In this document: piece after piece, positions 46,643 through 54,589 of the stretch | How positions within the stretch are numbered: position 1 is the stretch's first letter | Layout: every line of letters begins with the position of its first letter | Position numbers and translations under genes: made by a program | NCBI RefSeq assembly: GCF_030697375.1 | Contig: NZ_JAUYQD010000024.1 | Coordinates: 1-64,000, forward strand | Reading direction: 5' to 3' | Source of the DNA: Rhodoferax sp. | GTDB lineage: Bacteria; Pseudomonadota; Gammaproteobacteria; Burkholderiales; Burkholderiaceae_C | Length of the DNA stretch: 64,000 nucleotides | Notes under the pieces: generated by a model | Database searches by the model: none | What the model saw: the letters and a program-made list of their open reading frames with translations, nothing else | What the model was told of the DNA's origin: nothing

Positions 46643-47866
46643 ATGGCTACGATCAAGAAAACCACGAAAAAAGCGCCTGCCAAGAAGTCGGTGATAAAAA
46701 CCGAGAGCTATCTTGCATTGGAAAACGTACAAAGATCGGACACCAAGGATCTGCGGTTCTTTCTCTTTCATGCGTCAGCTTCGGAAATCTTTCAATGGGG
46801 TTTAATTGATCGAACGTCGCCAGAGAAGCCAAAGGCGATTCAACGAAGACTCAATAAGACCAAGGTCTTGCGAATCAAGGAATTCCTTGAGCAACCTGGA
46901 AACACGATAGCCACGTCTGTGATCGTTGTTTTTAATGACAATCAAGTGTCTTTCGTTGAAGAAGAACTGCCCGACGGGGGATGCTCTGGCTTCGGAACCT
47001 TGTCAGTCTCTTGGAAACCAAGCTCGCCGGCTGGGATCATCGTCGATGGGCAGCATCGAGTAATTGGTGCAAACAGTTTTCAACAAGAGGACATTCATCT
47101 CAATGTGATCGGAATTCTTGGTGCTGATGATGATGAAGGTGCATTTCAATTCTTGGTCATAAACAACAACAGTTCTAAAGTAAATCCGAGCCAAGTGAAA
47201 GCATTGTTTACGTCTTATAAGGAAGAAGATTTGGTCAGTCGGATGCTTGCAAGCGGGAGTACCAACATTGATTCGGAGAAGATAACCGCGTTGCGGGTCT
47301 TTGATGAAGGACCGGATAGTCCATTCAATGGACAACTGAAGTGGCAAAAGAACGCTGTCGGGTTCATCGCTCCCAATGCGTTGGAGGCGGGGCTCGGTGA
47401 GGTCCAAAATCGCAGCGCTCTGCTGGCTGTTACTGATTCGGAGCTCGATACGTTTTTGGGAATATGGGCGGCTATTCGTGCCGAGTGGGCTGCTCTTTGG
47501 CATGCCGAAACACATCTTTTGGAAAAAGCTTGCTTCCAGGTAGTAACTGCCTATATTTGTGATTCTTTGGAACAGTTCCGGACCTTTAGCGACGAAAGCG
47601 TCGACTACACAGATCCCGATGTTCTAGCCAAAGGCGTAAAACGAATTTTGAAACGGATTGAACCGAACTTTTTCGAGGTGCAGTGGGCGCGAACTGGTCT
47701 AGATACTCGCACTGGTCAAGAGTTGTTGATGATGGATTTGAAGACCATGGCCAGCAACATTAAAGGTTCGCGCCCGTGGCATAAAGGGCTAGAAACCGTA
47801 AACGTGGGTGCCGTGTCTGGCGATCAAATCAAAAAAGGAGATCGTGCAAAAAAGGTTAAGAGCTAA
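46643..47866 (+). CDS. DGQHR-domain protein 3 (DndB-like)
   Basis: A 407-residue protein with a lysine-rich N-terminus (TIKKTTKKAPAKKSVIK) suited to DNA binding. The core is GIIVDGQHRVIGANSF (about 130-145), here in the canonical DGQHR form, unlike DGQQR in paralogues 1 and 2. QFLVINNNSSKVNPSQVKAL follows. The C-terminal half differs from the other two and is closer to stand-alone DGQHR/DndB proteins. It is the last gene of the plus-strand operon, ending 35 bp from the convergent nuclease gene. Confidence 0.75.
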   Translation: MATIKKTTKKAPAKKSVIKTESYLALENVQRSDTKDLRFFLFHASASEIFQWGLIDRTSPEKPKAIQRRLNKTKVLRIKEFLEQPGNTIATSVIVVFNDNQVSFVEEELPDGGCSGFGTLSVSWKPSSPAGIIVDGQHRVIGANSFQQEDIHLNVIGILGADDDEGAFQFLVINNNSSKVNPSQVKALFTSYKEEDLVSRMLASGSTNIDSEKITALRVFDEGPDSPFNGQLKWQKNAVGFIAPNALEAGLGEVQNRSALLAVTDSELDTFLGIWAAIRAEWAALWHAETHLLEKACFQVVTAYICDSLEQFRTFSDESVDYTDPDVLAKGVKRILKRIEPNFFEVQWARTGLDTRTGQELLMMDLKTMASNIKGSRPWHKGLETVNVGAVSGDQIKKGDRAKKVKS

Positions 47867-47872
47867 TTGGAT

Positions 47873-47892
47873 GAGAAGATGCATTGCATCTC
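47873..47892. terminator. Possible bidirectional terminator between convergent operons
   Basis: GAGAAGATGCATTGCATCTC contains GATGCA/TGCATC arms around one base. It lies between the DGQHR-3 stop and the nuclease stop. No clear T-run follows on either strand, so the call is weak. Confidence 0.35.
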
Positions 47893-47901
47893 AGTATTGA
47901 C

Positions 47902-49101
47902 TCATGGAATAGGCGGTGGAGATATTTGGTAGCCGCTATCCCTGCCGTATGGTTTGGGGCAAAAATAGCGTGAGTCGCAAGCTGCGCATGTGTCAGGGTC
48001 TTGGCAAGACGGCTGCCAGGCTTGGGAAATATCTCCTCCAGAAATTTCATTCGAAATGCGCTTCTCAATATCAACCACCACGCTGTCGAAGGCAACTCCT
48101 GCTGCATGAATACTCGCAGGGGTTACCGAGATGACTCGCATGGCTCGTTGAATTCGAAACACTTCACTCAATTCGCGGCCCGCACCAGTCCCAGGCCGCG
48201 CGGTAGTCAATGTGTAATAGTCTGGGCTTCCCCGGGCTGGAAGCACATCTGTCAATGATTTGTCGACCTGCCGTCTTAGGCCAATGACATCCGTCGTGCT
48301 GGGGAGTAGTTCGTTGACGTACAGAACGATACCTGCGACTACCGGTTTTGCAGCGACCTTTCGGGCACGTAACCAGGCGTACATTTGGATTTGCCAGTCA
48401 TGCTGCTGCCAGTAATGCTGCTCCGAATGGCCAACATCCGGTCGTGATGCTCCTTTGTAGTCAACGATTACTTCGAACTCTGGTGGCAATACGATGCCTT
48501 CACTTGAGAGTTTTTGCTCTATGGCGGTGCGAATTAGATTGTCCGGAGCTACGTTGCTCAAACTGATGTTGGTAAGAACATCTGCGACGCCGGTTACTCC
48601 GTAACGTTCTGCACGCAAACTCACACTTGATGAATCGGATGGCAGCGGCCTTGAGCCGGCTAAGGGCTCTTCGGCAAACACCACAAGGGGGAAGAGATGA
48701 GGGCCAATCAGATTGATAGCCTCCGCTGCGCGCGTGTATGCGGTCATGCGCGCGTCACGGTTCCGAGGAATTTTGCCCTGAACGGCCAAAACGGCCTCGA
48801 CGCGTCGACCGATTTCACCGATGTCGTGTTCCGCAAGTCCCTTACCCGCTTCCCTGTCCTCCCATTCAATGGTTGTCGAAGGCCAAGGGAGTGGAATGCT
48901 TCGTTCCTTCCAGATCGTGTAGGCCATCTCCAGTACACCGTGAATGAACTCCCCGAACCAGAGTTGCACTGGTCGCGCTGGCGGCAACGCGCTCCCGTTT
49001 TGGTACCGATACTGAAGTCCGCATCGAAGAAAAGAGAGTAGATCTCCTGTCAGGCTGTAGTTTGGAATAGTGATGGGCAAATGCCGAGCATTGAGGGACA
49101 T
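47902..49101 (-). CDS. RecB-type PD-(D/E)XK nuclease with iron-sulphur cysteines
   Basis: A 399-residue protein. FLRCGLQYRYQNG (about 25-37) supplies the first cysteine and FGEFIHGVLEMAYTIW the helix with the active-site His/Glu. FEVIVDYKGASRPD (about 219-232) gives the DxK nuclease strand, and QHDWQIQMYAWLRARK the QxxxY motif. CQDPDTCAACDSRYFCP near the C-terminus completes a 4Fe-4S-type cluster, as in Cas4 and AddB. It ends up 7 bp downstream of the helicase gene, so the pair forms an AddAB-like nuclease-helicase, the probable restriction arm. Confidence 0.82.
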   Translation of the reverse strand: MSLNARHLPITIPNYSLTGDLLSFLRCGLQYRYQNGSALPPARPVQLWFGEFIHGVLEMAYTIWKERSIPLPWPSTTIEWEDREAGKGLAEHDIGEIGRRVEAVLAVQGKIPRNRDARMTAYTRAAEAINLIGPHLFPLVVFAEEPLAGSRPLPSDSSSVSLRAERYGVTGVADVLTNISLSNVAPDNLIRTAIEQKLSSEGIVLPPEFEVIVDYKGASRPDVGHSEQHYWQQHDWQIQMYAWLRARKVAAKPVVAGIVLYVNELLPSTTDVIGLRRQVDKSLTDVLPARGSPDYYTLTTARPGTGAGRELSEVFRIQRAMRVISVTPASIHAAGVAFDSVVVDIEKRISNEISGGDISQAWQPSCQDPDTCAACDSRYFCPKPYGRDSGYQISPPPIP

Positions 49102-49108
49102 GGGATTC

Positions 49109-51475
49109 TTAGATTAGTGTCAAAGGCATTTCTTCTGGCTGGGTCGGTGTTCCCTTTTTTAGCGGCGGGTTGTCTTTGCGCCAGGTCCAGTCTCCATCTC
49201 GTGCCCAAAAAGTAGCGACGTTTTGAACCGAAGTGTTGTACTCAATACTCTTTGTTAAACCCACGAGCAAAAGTGCAACCTGCGCTCGACTGTACGCAAC
49301 GTAATAAAGACGCATCAAGTCATCGAATGTTCGGTCAATGTCGCTTCGTGCGGTTCTGACTGAGCCAACTTCCGTGTGCGGCGCCATTGCTGACTCCATG
49401 AGGACGGTACTAGATGGTTCCCTTGGGAATCTCTTGAAAGCGTTCTTCGCGTGGTTCATCTTGAATTCAGATCCGACATCCACGATAACGAGGGGGTATT
49501 CCAAACCTTTGCTCTGGTGAATGGTCATGATGCTCAGACGATTCCGCGGAACTGCAAACAGAAGATCTTCGTTGACGTCTATGACCTTGTCTGCAATTGG
49601 CGTTAAGAGGTCGGAAACAACAACGTTACGACTCTGCAAGTCGTGGGGTACCTTGTTAAGTATGGTGAAACCATAACTCGAATAATGTGAGCCCTGAACG
49701 ACGCAGCGCATGATTGCCTCGAGATACACCTGGTGTTCAGGGTCTCGCTGGAATGCCGGAATCCAGACAATGAGTTTGTACAACAAATCAAGGAGAGGAA
49801 TGTCGTGCGGCCAAGGGCCGGTGGTTGCACGTCTATTGCGCCAACCATCGACATAGTGGCCAAGTGTCATTGATGCAGAACGTGGGGCCGGATTTAACGC
49901 GATGAAAGCCCGAGCGGCGTCACGCCATATGGGCAAATATCGCTTCGTATCTCGAGTGAGATACATCGGGGCCTCAATTGCGTCGGACGAATCCAAACAA
50001 AGCAGGACCAATCCCAAAAGTATTTGAACGTTGGCAATGTCCCTAAGGTCTTGGCCGCGCGGATTGAAAACACCGAGCCCGCTTCCTTCCAAATTTCTGC
50101 GAAGTTGAGCGGGAAGACGGTCCACTAAGCCGCCAGCGTTGTCGTCCTTGAATTCCCGGACGCTCGATGCAAGTAGCACAGCGTCGCCCAAAGCGCCACT
50201 GTTTTGATCTCTTCTCAAAACAGTGTTGGTTCCAGGGATGGCGTAACCTGAACCTTGAAATACGTCATTTAGGAGTTTGGAAAGATCGGCTGATAGATCG
50301 TCCATTGAGTCTCTAAAGAGCCCAAGAATGGGAATGCCGTAGCTCGGATTGAACGGCACTATGGCTGGTTTACCGGTGACCCGAGCTGCAACGAACTTGG
50401 GATCGTGTGTAGCAAAGTCATTGAAAAGCTTGACTATTTCCGGCGTAGAGCGATGGTTGGTTACTAGGTAAACAAGATGGCTACTTGCGCCAGCAATCGC
50501 AGTGGCAAATCGTTTTTGGAAATGTGTAAACAATTCAACCGTCGCGCCACGGAAGCGATACAGAGCTTGATCGTCATCGCCAACCACTGAAAATGAACAC
50601 TGAGCCTGGCGGACCACCTCCAGATAAATTGCCTCTTGCAGTGGATTCGTATCTTGGTATTCATCAACGAGAAGTGCTTTGATTGGAGGGATTGTTGAGT
50701 ACAAGGTGCCATTTTTTAAACCTTGATGGATTCGCTCAGCGCACAAAGAAAAATCGAACATTTGCTGCCCTTGCAGATGTGTCCGGTAGTTTGCAAGCAG
50801 TGTGGCTTGAGAGGACGGCGCTGTACCGGACCTCCCATACGAATCAAGATTCACGAGATCCTGAAGCAATCTATTGTTGACCGAAATGGAAAGGTTGCCG
50901 GCTTCGGTCTGATTTCGCGGTTGCTGCTTTTCGAAGTTGTAGCCGGCTAAATACGGATCCAAGACGGTCTGCGCTCCAGCGCGGTAACTTGGCGCAAAGA
51001 TCTTGCGTCGGTATACAAAATTTGCTGCAAACTCTTCGAGCATTACGGGTGTTGGCGACCCTACTTGACGCGTGCGGCCAAGCCATAATTGGCAAAAACT
51101 GTCGAGGGTTCCGGTCTGAATCGCATTGATGTCAAGTTCAGTGAGCCATTTCTCCCTGGATCCATCGTGTGAAGCCGCTGCAGTGAGTCGGAAGTGTTCT
51201 ACAAGAGTTAGCCCCCACCCAACAAGGCGACTAGAAAGTTCAGCGGCTGCTTTGCGGGTAAACGTTGTGATGAGGACCGACTCTGGCTCCATGCCATCGA
51301 CCAATACATGCCTTAAGGCTCGAAGTACCAGGACGGTCGTCTTTCCTGATCCAGGTCCAGCGACAATCATCAAAGCTGGATTCTGAGGATGTAAAACGCA
51401 CTCAAGCTGAGGTGGGTTCAAATTGCGTGCCAAGACCGACTTGACCGCGTCCGAAAATTCTTGAATTGTGATCAA
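49109..51475 (-). CDS. UvrD/AddA-like superfamily 1 helicase
   Basis: A 788-residue helicase with all SF1A motifs: IVAGPGSGKTTVLVLRALRH (Walker A), TFTRKAAAEL (Ia), LLVDEYQDTNPLQ (II), VVGDDDQALYRFRGA (III), TNHRSTPEIV (IV), MTIHQSKGLEYPLVIVD (V) and LYYVAYSRAQVALLLVG (VI). It has no nuclease domain of its own; the downstream RecB-type nuclease, 7 bp away, would supply it. Its place beside a DNA-base modification operon suggests degradation of unmodified invading DNA. An alternative is a repair role. Confidence 0.9.
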   Translation of the reverse strand: MITIQEFSDAVKSVLARNLNPPQLECVLHPQNPALMIVAGPGSGKTTVLVLRALRHVLVDGMEPESVLITTFTRKAAAELSSRLVGWGLTLVEHFRLTAAASHDGSREKWLTELDINAIQTGTLDSFCQLWLGRTRQVGSPTPVMLEEFAANFVYRRKIFAPSYRAGAQTVLDPYLAGYNFEKQQPRNQTEAGNLSISVNNRLLQDLVNLDSYGRSGTAPSSQATLLANYRTHLQGQQMFDFSLCAERIHQGLKNGTLYSTIPPIKALLVDEYQDTNPLQEAIYLEVVRQAQCSFSVVGDDDQALYRFRGATVELFTHFQKRFATAIAGASSHLVYLVTNHRSTPEIVKLFNDFATHDPKFVAARVTGKPAIVPFNPSYGIPILGLFRDSMDDLSADLSKLLNDVFQGSGYAIPGTNTVLRRDQNSGALGDAVLLASSVREFKDDNAGGLVDRLPAQLRRNLEGSGLGVFNPRGQDLRDIANVQILLGLVLLCLDSSDAIEAPMYLTRDTKRYLPIWRDAARAFIALNPAPRSASMTLGHYVDGWRNRRATTGPWPHDIPLLDLLYKLIVWIPAFQRDPEHQVYLEAIMRCVVQGSHYSSYGFTILNKVPHDLQSRNVVVSDLLTPIADKVIDVNEDLLFAVPRNRLSIMTIHQSKGLEYPLVIVDVGSEFKMNHAKNAFKRFPREPSSTVLMESAMAPHTEVGSVRTARSDIDRTFDDLMRLYYVAYSRAQVALLLVGLTKSIEYNTSVQNVATFWARDGDWTWRKDNPPLKKGTPTQPEEMPLTLI

Positions 51476-51487
51476 TGTTGTTCTCCC

Positions 51488-51763
51488 CTATTTTATTATC
51501 TTAGCTATAAGTTCACGACATTTGTGCGCAAACGCCGTATAAGAGTAGCGCCTATAACGCATAAATAGAACGGCTTCTTGCAAATTGCAACGTTTCGCTG
51601 CTGACGGCGATGCCGATTTTGACTGAATCATGGAGAATCCCCTGAATTCCTTTTCCATTAGCGTTTGGCGCGTTGCTAGAGTGGGACAATGATTTCCGGC
51701 AGCCAGGCCAAATCGGCGCCGGCAGTAAAACGTTGTTACAGGAAGCATTAGGAGTGTTGCCAC
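51488..51763 (-). CDS. Small hypothetical protein upstream of the helicase gene
   Basis: An open frame of 91 codons (or 47 if it begins at the internal ATG at 51631, MIQSKSASPSAAKRCN) ending 12 bp before the helicase start. The tail is rich in Arg, Lys and Tyr (FMRYRRYSYTAFAHKCRE). No family recognised and no strong ribosome site. The rest of 51476-51799 shows nothing else. Confidence 0.3.
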   Translation of the reverse strand: MATLLMLPVTTFYCRRRFGLAAGNHCPTLATRQTLMEKEFRGFSMIQSKSASPSAAKRCNLQEAVLFMRYRRYSYTAFAHKCRELIAKIIK

Positions 51764-51799
51764 AATTCGGCTGCAGCCTTAATGACTGGCCATTGACGA

Positions 51800-53488
51800 C
51801 TAAACATCAAACACCCAATGGATCAATTCCGACAAGCTAGAAGTTTCTAGATCGCTTGTGGAGCCCCGCAAGAAATCGACCGCAGCACATCGCAATGTGT
51901 CCCGAACTTCGCCAGAAGTTTCCCCAGTGGTCGTGTAGATCTTGACATGTACGGGTGACGACTCAATTGCAACCGCGCATACGTGTTCAACGTCGCGCTT
52001 GAATGCAAAAACACTGGCACGACGCATTCGAGATGTGCCATGGGTATCTACAATCATGAGTTGTGGATTTATTTCGCCATCTTCGTTTGCGAGGAGTGAT
52101 ATGGGGACAGACCATCCGTCATGTTGGCTTTCAGTCAGCAACTCAATCTCAATGTTTTGCACGGACTGCAAATCTGCAACGATTTCCCGAAGAAAAGTTG
52201 GAATGGCATCGGAGTTTATGGCATTTGTCGTCGTTACCAGGGCTAGGTCTACAGGACGTACCCTGCGTTCTGCCCCTGGTTCGCCGACCGCAGCAAAATC
52301 AACCGACTGTTGACTGGTCTGGAATGAAGCGGAACCCGATGCCGTGGATAGCGTCTTGTTTTTCCAAATGGTTTTGTGTTTGAGGTCGAGAAAACGGAGT
52401 TCTGTCTTGAATGTTTTTAGCTTGGGTGCGAGCTTATTGGATGAGTCTTGTTCGACCAGGGGTTGATCGCGTGAATCCATTGCACTGTGTTTAACCCGTT
52501 GGGGGTGTGCATCCGAGGATTCAGTAGATTGTGGCGACTTTGGTCTTAGTGCCCGCGCACCTTTCAACTCATAACGCAACGAATTGAATGGAAAGGGGTG
52601 GGCGCAAGAGCGAAGGTTATAGACTAGGAAGGTCGCTTTGAGTTGGTCACCAAATGAAAGCCATTTGCCAGAAGCCACCAAGTTGGTCCTGCCCTCAAAC
52701 GGGAACAGCGCCTGGGGATGTATTGCCTGTTGAGTCGTGGATGCCTTCAGGCAAGACACGCCAATGTGCTGGGCGGCACGCCACGCCATCGGCTCCATCG
52801 ATATACGGCCGATGTCGGCAGCAGAGGCTCCGGACATTCTTTCAGCCAACTCAATTTTCAACCGGCCTGACTTGTAGTCTAGGGATGCATTGGTGAAAAG
52901 GGTCTCCCTGATCAAGGGTGGCAGGAAGAGCTGAGAGATCAGGCTGCTGGACGATCCAAAATAAAAGCGAATGATCTCCATGCAGGGGATGATGATTCTG
53001 TGGTGACCAGGTACTTCGAGCATCACGCAGTAAGACTGCGTACATTGCATGTGCCAGGGATGCTCGGACAAGGGCAGCAGAAAACCGTCCTCATTCGGAT
53101 TCAATCCGGCTTTGATCAATGAGGTGGTGCTTTTGTCGATCTGTATATCGTCAAACTCTTCCAATTCATAGTCGGGGCGGAGCAATAGTTTGCGATCGCG
53201 CCAGATGTCGCCAATCCGCAGAAGCGGGAGCGTACCGACCGAAACCCACACGCGTCTTTGAAATTTGGGTGGGCTGGTGCATTGGGCGGACAGGAGGACG
53301 GATGAATCGATACAGAACCGTGGATCCGTCACCCGGGAAAGATGCACAAATACGGACGGTTGTTTGCGGCGAACTGTTCGATCGGGAAACGCGATATCTC
53401 CGAACCAATCAATACGCCATGCAGTTTGTCCCTCCGGAAAGGCATGGATTCTGAGGGTTTCACTGGGGGAATTGTCAGTTTTTTCCAA
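51800..53488 (-). CDS. Transposon-end protein, possibly a distant TnsE
   Basis: A 562-residue protein next to the lipA-side end of the transposon. The N-terminal TAWRIDWFGDIAF recalls the start of TnsE (WRIFVWF), and RIIIPCMEIIRFYFGSSSSL matches the TnsE element IPQLELARSLF in position and type. A low-complexity linker (about 315-355) follows, then a C-terminal alpha/beta domain (about 440-535: GWSVPISLLANEDGEINPQL, VCAVAIESSPVH) of the size of TnsE-C. The length is close to Tn7 TnsE (538). TnsE directs insertion into replicating or mobile DNA. The similarity is faint, and an unrelated cargo protein is the alternative. Confidence 0.4.
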   Translation of the reverse strand: MEKTDNSPSETLRIHAFPEGQTAWRIDWFGDIAFPDRTVRRKQPSVFVHLSRVTDPRFCIDSSVLLSAQCTSPPKFQRRVWVSVGTLPLLRIGDIWRDRKLLLRPDYELEEFDDIQIDKSTTSLIKAGLNPNEDGFLLPLSEHPWHMQCTQSYCVMLEVPGHHRIIIPCMEIIRFYFGSSSSLISQLFLPPLIRETLFTNASLDYKSGRLKIELAERMSGASAADIGRISMEPMAWRAAQHIGVSCLKASTTQQAIHPQALFPFEGRTNLVASGKWLSFGDQLKATFLVYNLRSCAHPFPFNSLRYELKGARALRPKSPQSTESSDAHPQRVKHSAMDSRDQPLVEQDSSNKLAPKLKTFKTELRFLDLKHKTIWKNKTLSTASGSASFQTSQQSVDFAAVGEPGAERRVRPVDLALVTTTNAINSDAIPTFLREIVADLQSVQNIEIELLTESQHDGWSVPISLLANEDGEINPQLMIVDTHGTSRMRRASVFAFKRDVEHVCAVAIESSPVHVKIYTTTGETSGEVRDTLRCAAVDFLRGSTSDLETSSLSELIHWVFDV

Positions 53489-53500
53489 AAAACCCCGCCA

Positions 53501-53571
53501 ATTTGTCTCGTTAACTACTGAATTTATCTCGCCAACTTCTAACTTTTCTCATTTACTTCTGATCATTCACA
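53501..53571. repeat. Transposon right end with three tightly packed TnsB-type sites
   Basis: Read on the minus strand from the terminus: R1 53544-53563 (ATCAGAAGTAAATGAGAAAA), R2 about 53522-53541 (TAGAAGTTGGCGAGATAAAT) and R3 53501-53520 (CAGTAGTTAACGAGACAAAT). The sites follow one another with a period of 21-22 bp. The dense packing resembles the right end of Tn7, which also faces its target gene. Confidence 0.85.
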
Positions 53572-54589
53572 ACGCCCCCAGCGCGTGCCCGGCCTGCTGG
53601 TCTGCGTGGTAGCTGGAGCGCACCATGGCCCCTACGGCGGCGTGTTTGAAACCCATCTCGTACGCACGCGTCTCGAACATCTTGAAGGTGTCGGGGTGCA
53701 CATAACGTTTGACGGTCAGGTGCGAAGTGCTGGGGGCCAGGTACTGGCCGATGGTCAGCATCTCGATGTTGTGGTCGCGCATGTCCTGCATGACCTGCAG
53801 CACCTCTTCATCGGTCTCGCCTAAGCCCACCATGATGCCGCTCTTGGTCGGTACATTGGGGTGCTGCGCCTTGAACTTCTTGAGCAGGTTCAGCGAGAAC
53901 TGGTAGTCGCTGCCGGGGCGGGCTTCTTTGTACAGGCGCGGCGCGGTTTCCAGGTTGTGGTTCATCACATCGGGTGGGGCGGCCGTCAAAATCTCCAGCG
54001 CGCGGTCGTCGCGGCCCCGGAAATCGGGCACCAGCACTTCAATCTGTGTGGTGGGCGAGAGTTCGCGGATGCGGCGGATGCAGTCCACAAAATGCTGGGC
54101 GCCACCGTCGCGCAAATCGTCGCGGTCCACGCTGGTGATGACCACGTATTTGAGCTTGAGCGCGGCAATGGTCTTGGCCAGGTTTTCGGGCTCGTTCACG
54201 TCCAGCGGGTCGGGGCGGCCGTGGCCCACGTCGCAAAATGGGCAGCGCCGGGTGCACTTGTCGCCCATGATCATGAAGGTGGCCGTGCCCTTGCCAAAAC
54301 ACTCGCCGATGTTGGGGCAGCTGGCTTCTTCACACACCGTCACCAACTTGTTGGCGCGCAGCGTGTCCTTGATTTCGTAAAAACGGGTGCTGGGGCTGCC
54401 GGCCTTGACGCGGATCCAGTCGGGCTTTTTCAGGATCTCGCCCTGCACCACCTTGACCGGGATGCGAGAGAGCTTGGCGGCGGCTTTTTGCTTGGCGCTG
54501 GGATCGTAGTTTTCCAGGGTCTGGGCTTCACGCACCGTGGGGTTGGCGGTGGCTTCGGTAGGGCGGGCGTCGTGGGGGGTGTGGCTCAT
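53567..54589 (-). CDS. lipA: Lipoyl synthase, C-terminus rewritten by the transposon
   Basis: A 340-residue radical-SAM enzyme that inserts sulphur into octanoyl groups. The auxiliary cluster cysteines are in [15 protein letters not shown] and the radical-SAM motif is [28 protein letters not shown] and the C-terminal [10 protein letters not shown] are typical. The start overlaps the lipB stop (ATGA). The transposon entered the stop codon: the protein now ends HALGAL with its TGA supplied by the TGTGA terminus of the element, whereas joining the two flanks gives HALGA then TGA. Function should be preserved. Confidence 0.96.
   Translation of the reverse strand: MSHTPHDARPTEATANPTVREAQTLENYDPSAKQKAAAKLSRIPVKVVQGEILKKPDWIRVKAGSPSTRFYEIKDTLRANKLVTVCEEASCPNIGECFGKGTATFMIMGDKCTRRCPFCDVGHGRPDPLDVNEPENLAKTIAALKLKYVVITSVDRDDLRDGGAQHFVDCIRRIRELSPTTQIEVLVPDFRGRDDRALEILTAAPPDVMNHNLETAPRLYKEARPGSDYQFSLNLLKKFKAQHPNVPTKSGIMVGLGETDEEVLQVMQDMRDHNIEMLTIGQYLAPSTSHLTVKRYVHPDTFKMFETRAYEMGFKHAAVGAMVRSSYHADQQAGHALGAL
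53572..53576. repeat. Target-site duplication ACGCC, right copy
   Basis: Directly follows the ACA terminus of the transposon; identical to 30201-30205. It lies within the last two codons of lipA. Confidence 0.9.

Larger units (their letters stand above)
30206..53571. mobile_element. Complete Tn7-like transposon inserted in the lipA stop codon
   Basis: A 23,366-bp element. The left terminus reads TGTCAACAATCAGAAGTAA; the right terminus, read inward on the minus strand, is TGTGAATGATCAGAAGTAA (16 of 19 bases shared). Each end holds three imperfect 20-bp repeats of consensus CAGAAGTTRRYGAGACAAA, as expected for TnsB sites. Perfect 5-bp duplications ACGCC flank the element. Inside are tnsA, tnsB, tnsC and tniQ, a PIN/XRE-ImmA pair, an IS5-family insertion, a 7-deazaguanine DNA-modification cluster, a nuclease-helicase pair and a possible TnsE-like gene. 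Both ends and all core genes are intact, so it may still be mobile. Confidence 0.95.

Noticed and set aside
41355..47866. Dnd/Ssp phosphorothioation system
   Set aside because: DndB-like DGQHR proteins are present, but no DndA/IscS desulfurase, DndC PAPS-reductase-like, DndD or DndE gene; DpdA and QueC indicate deazaguanine instead.
30206..53571. Prophage or integrative conjugative element
   Set aside because: No tyrosine or serine integrase, no phage structural or conjugation genes; ends and core genes are of Tn7 type.
30206..53571. CRISPR-associated transposon
   Set aside because: No cas genes, no repeat-spacer array and only a TniQ of ordinary type were found.
53119..53612. Plus-strand frames across the right transposon end
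   Set aside because: They lie antisense to the transposon-end protein and cross the element boundary.
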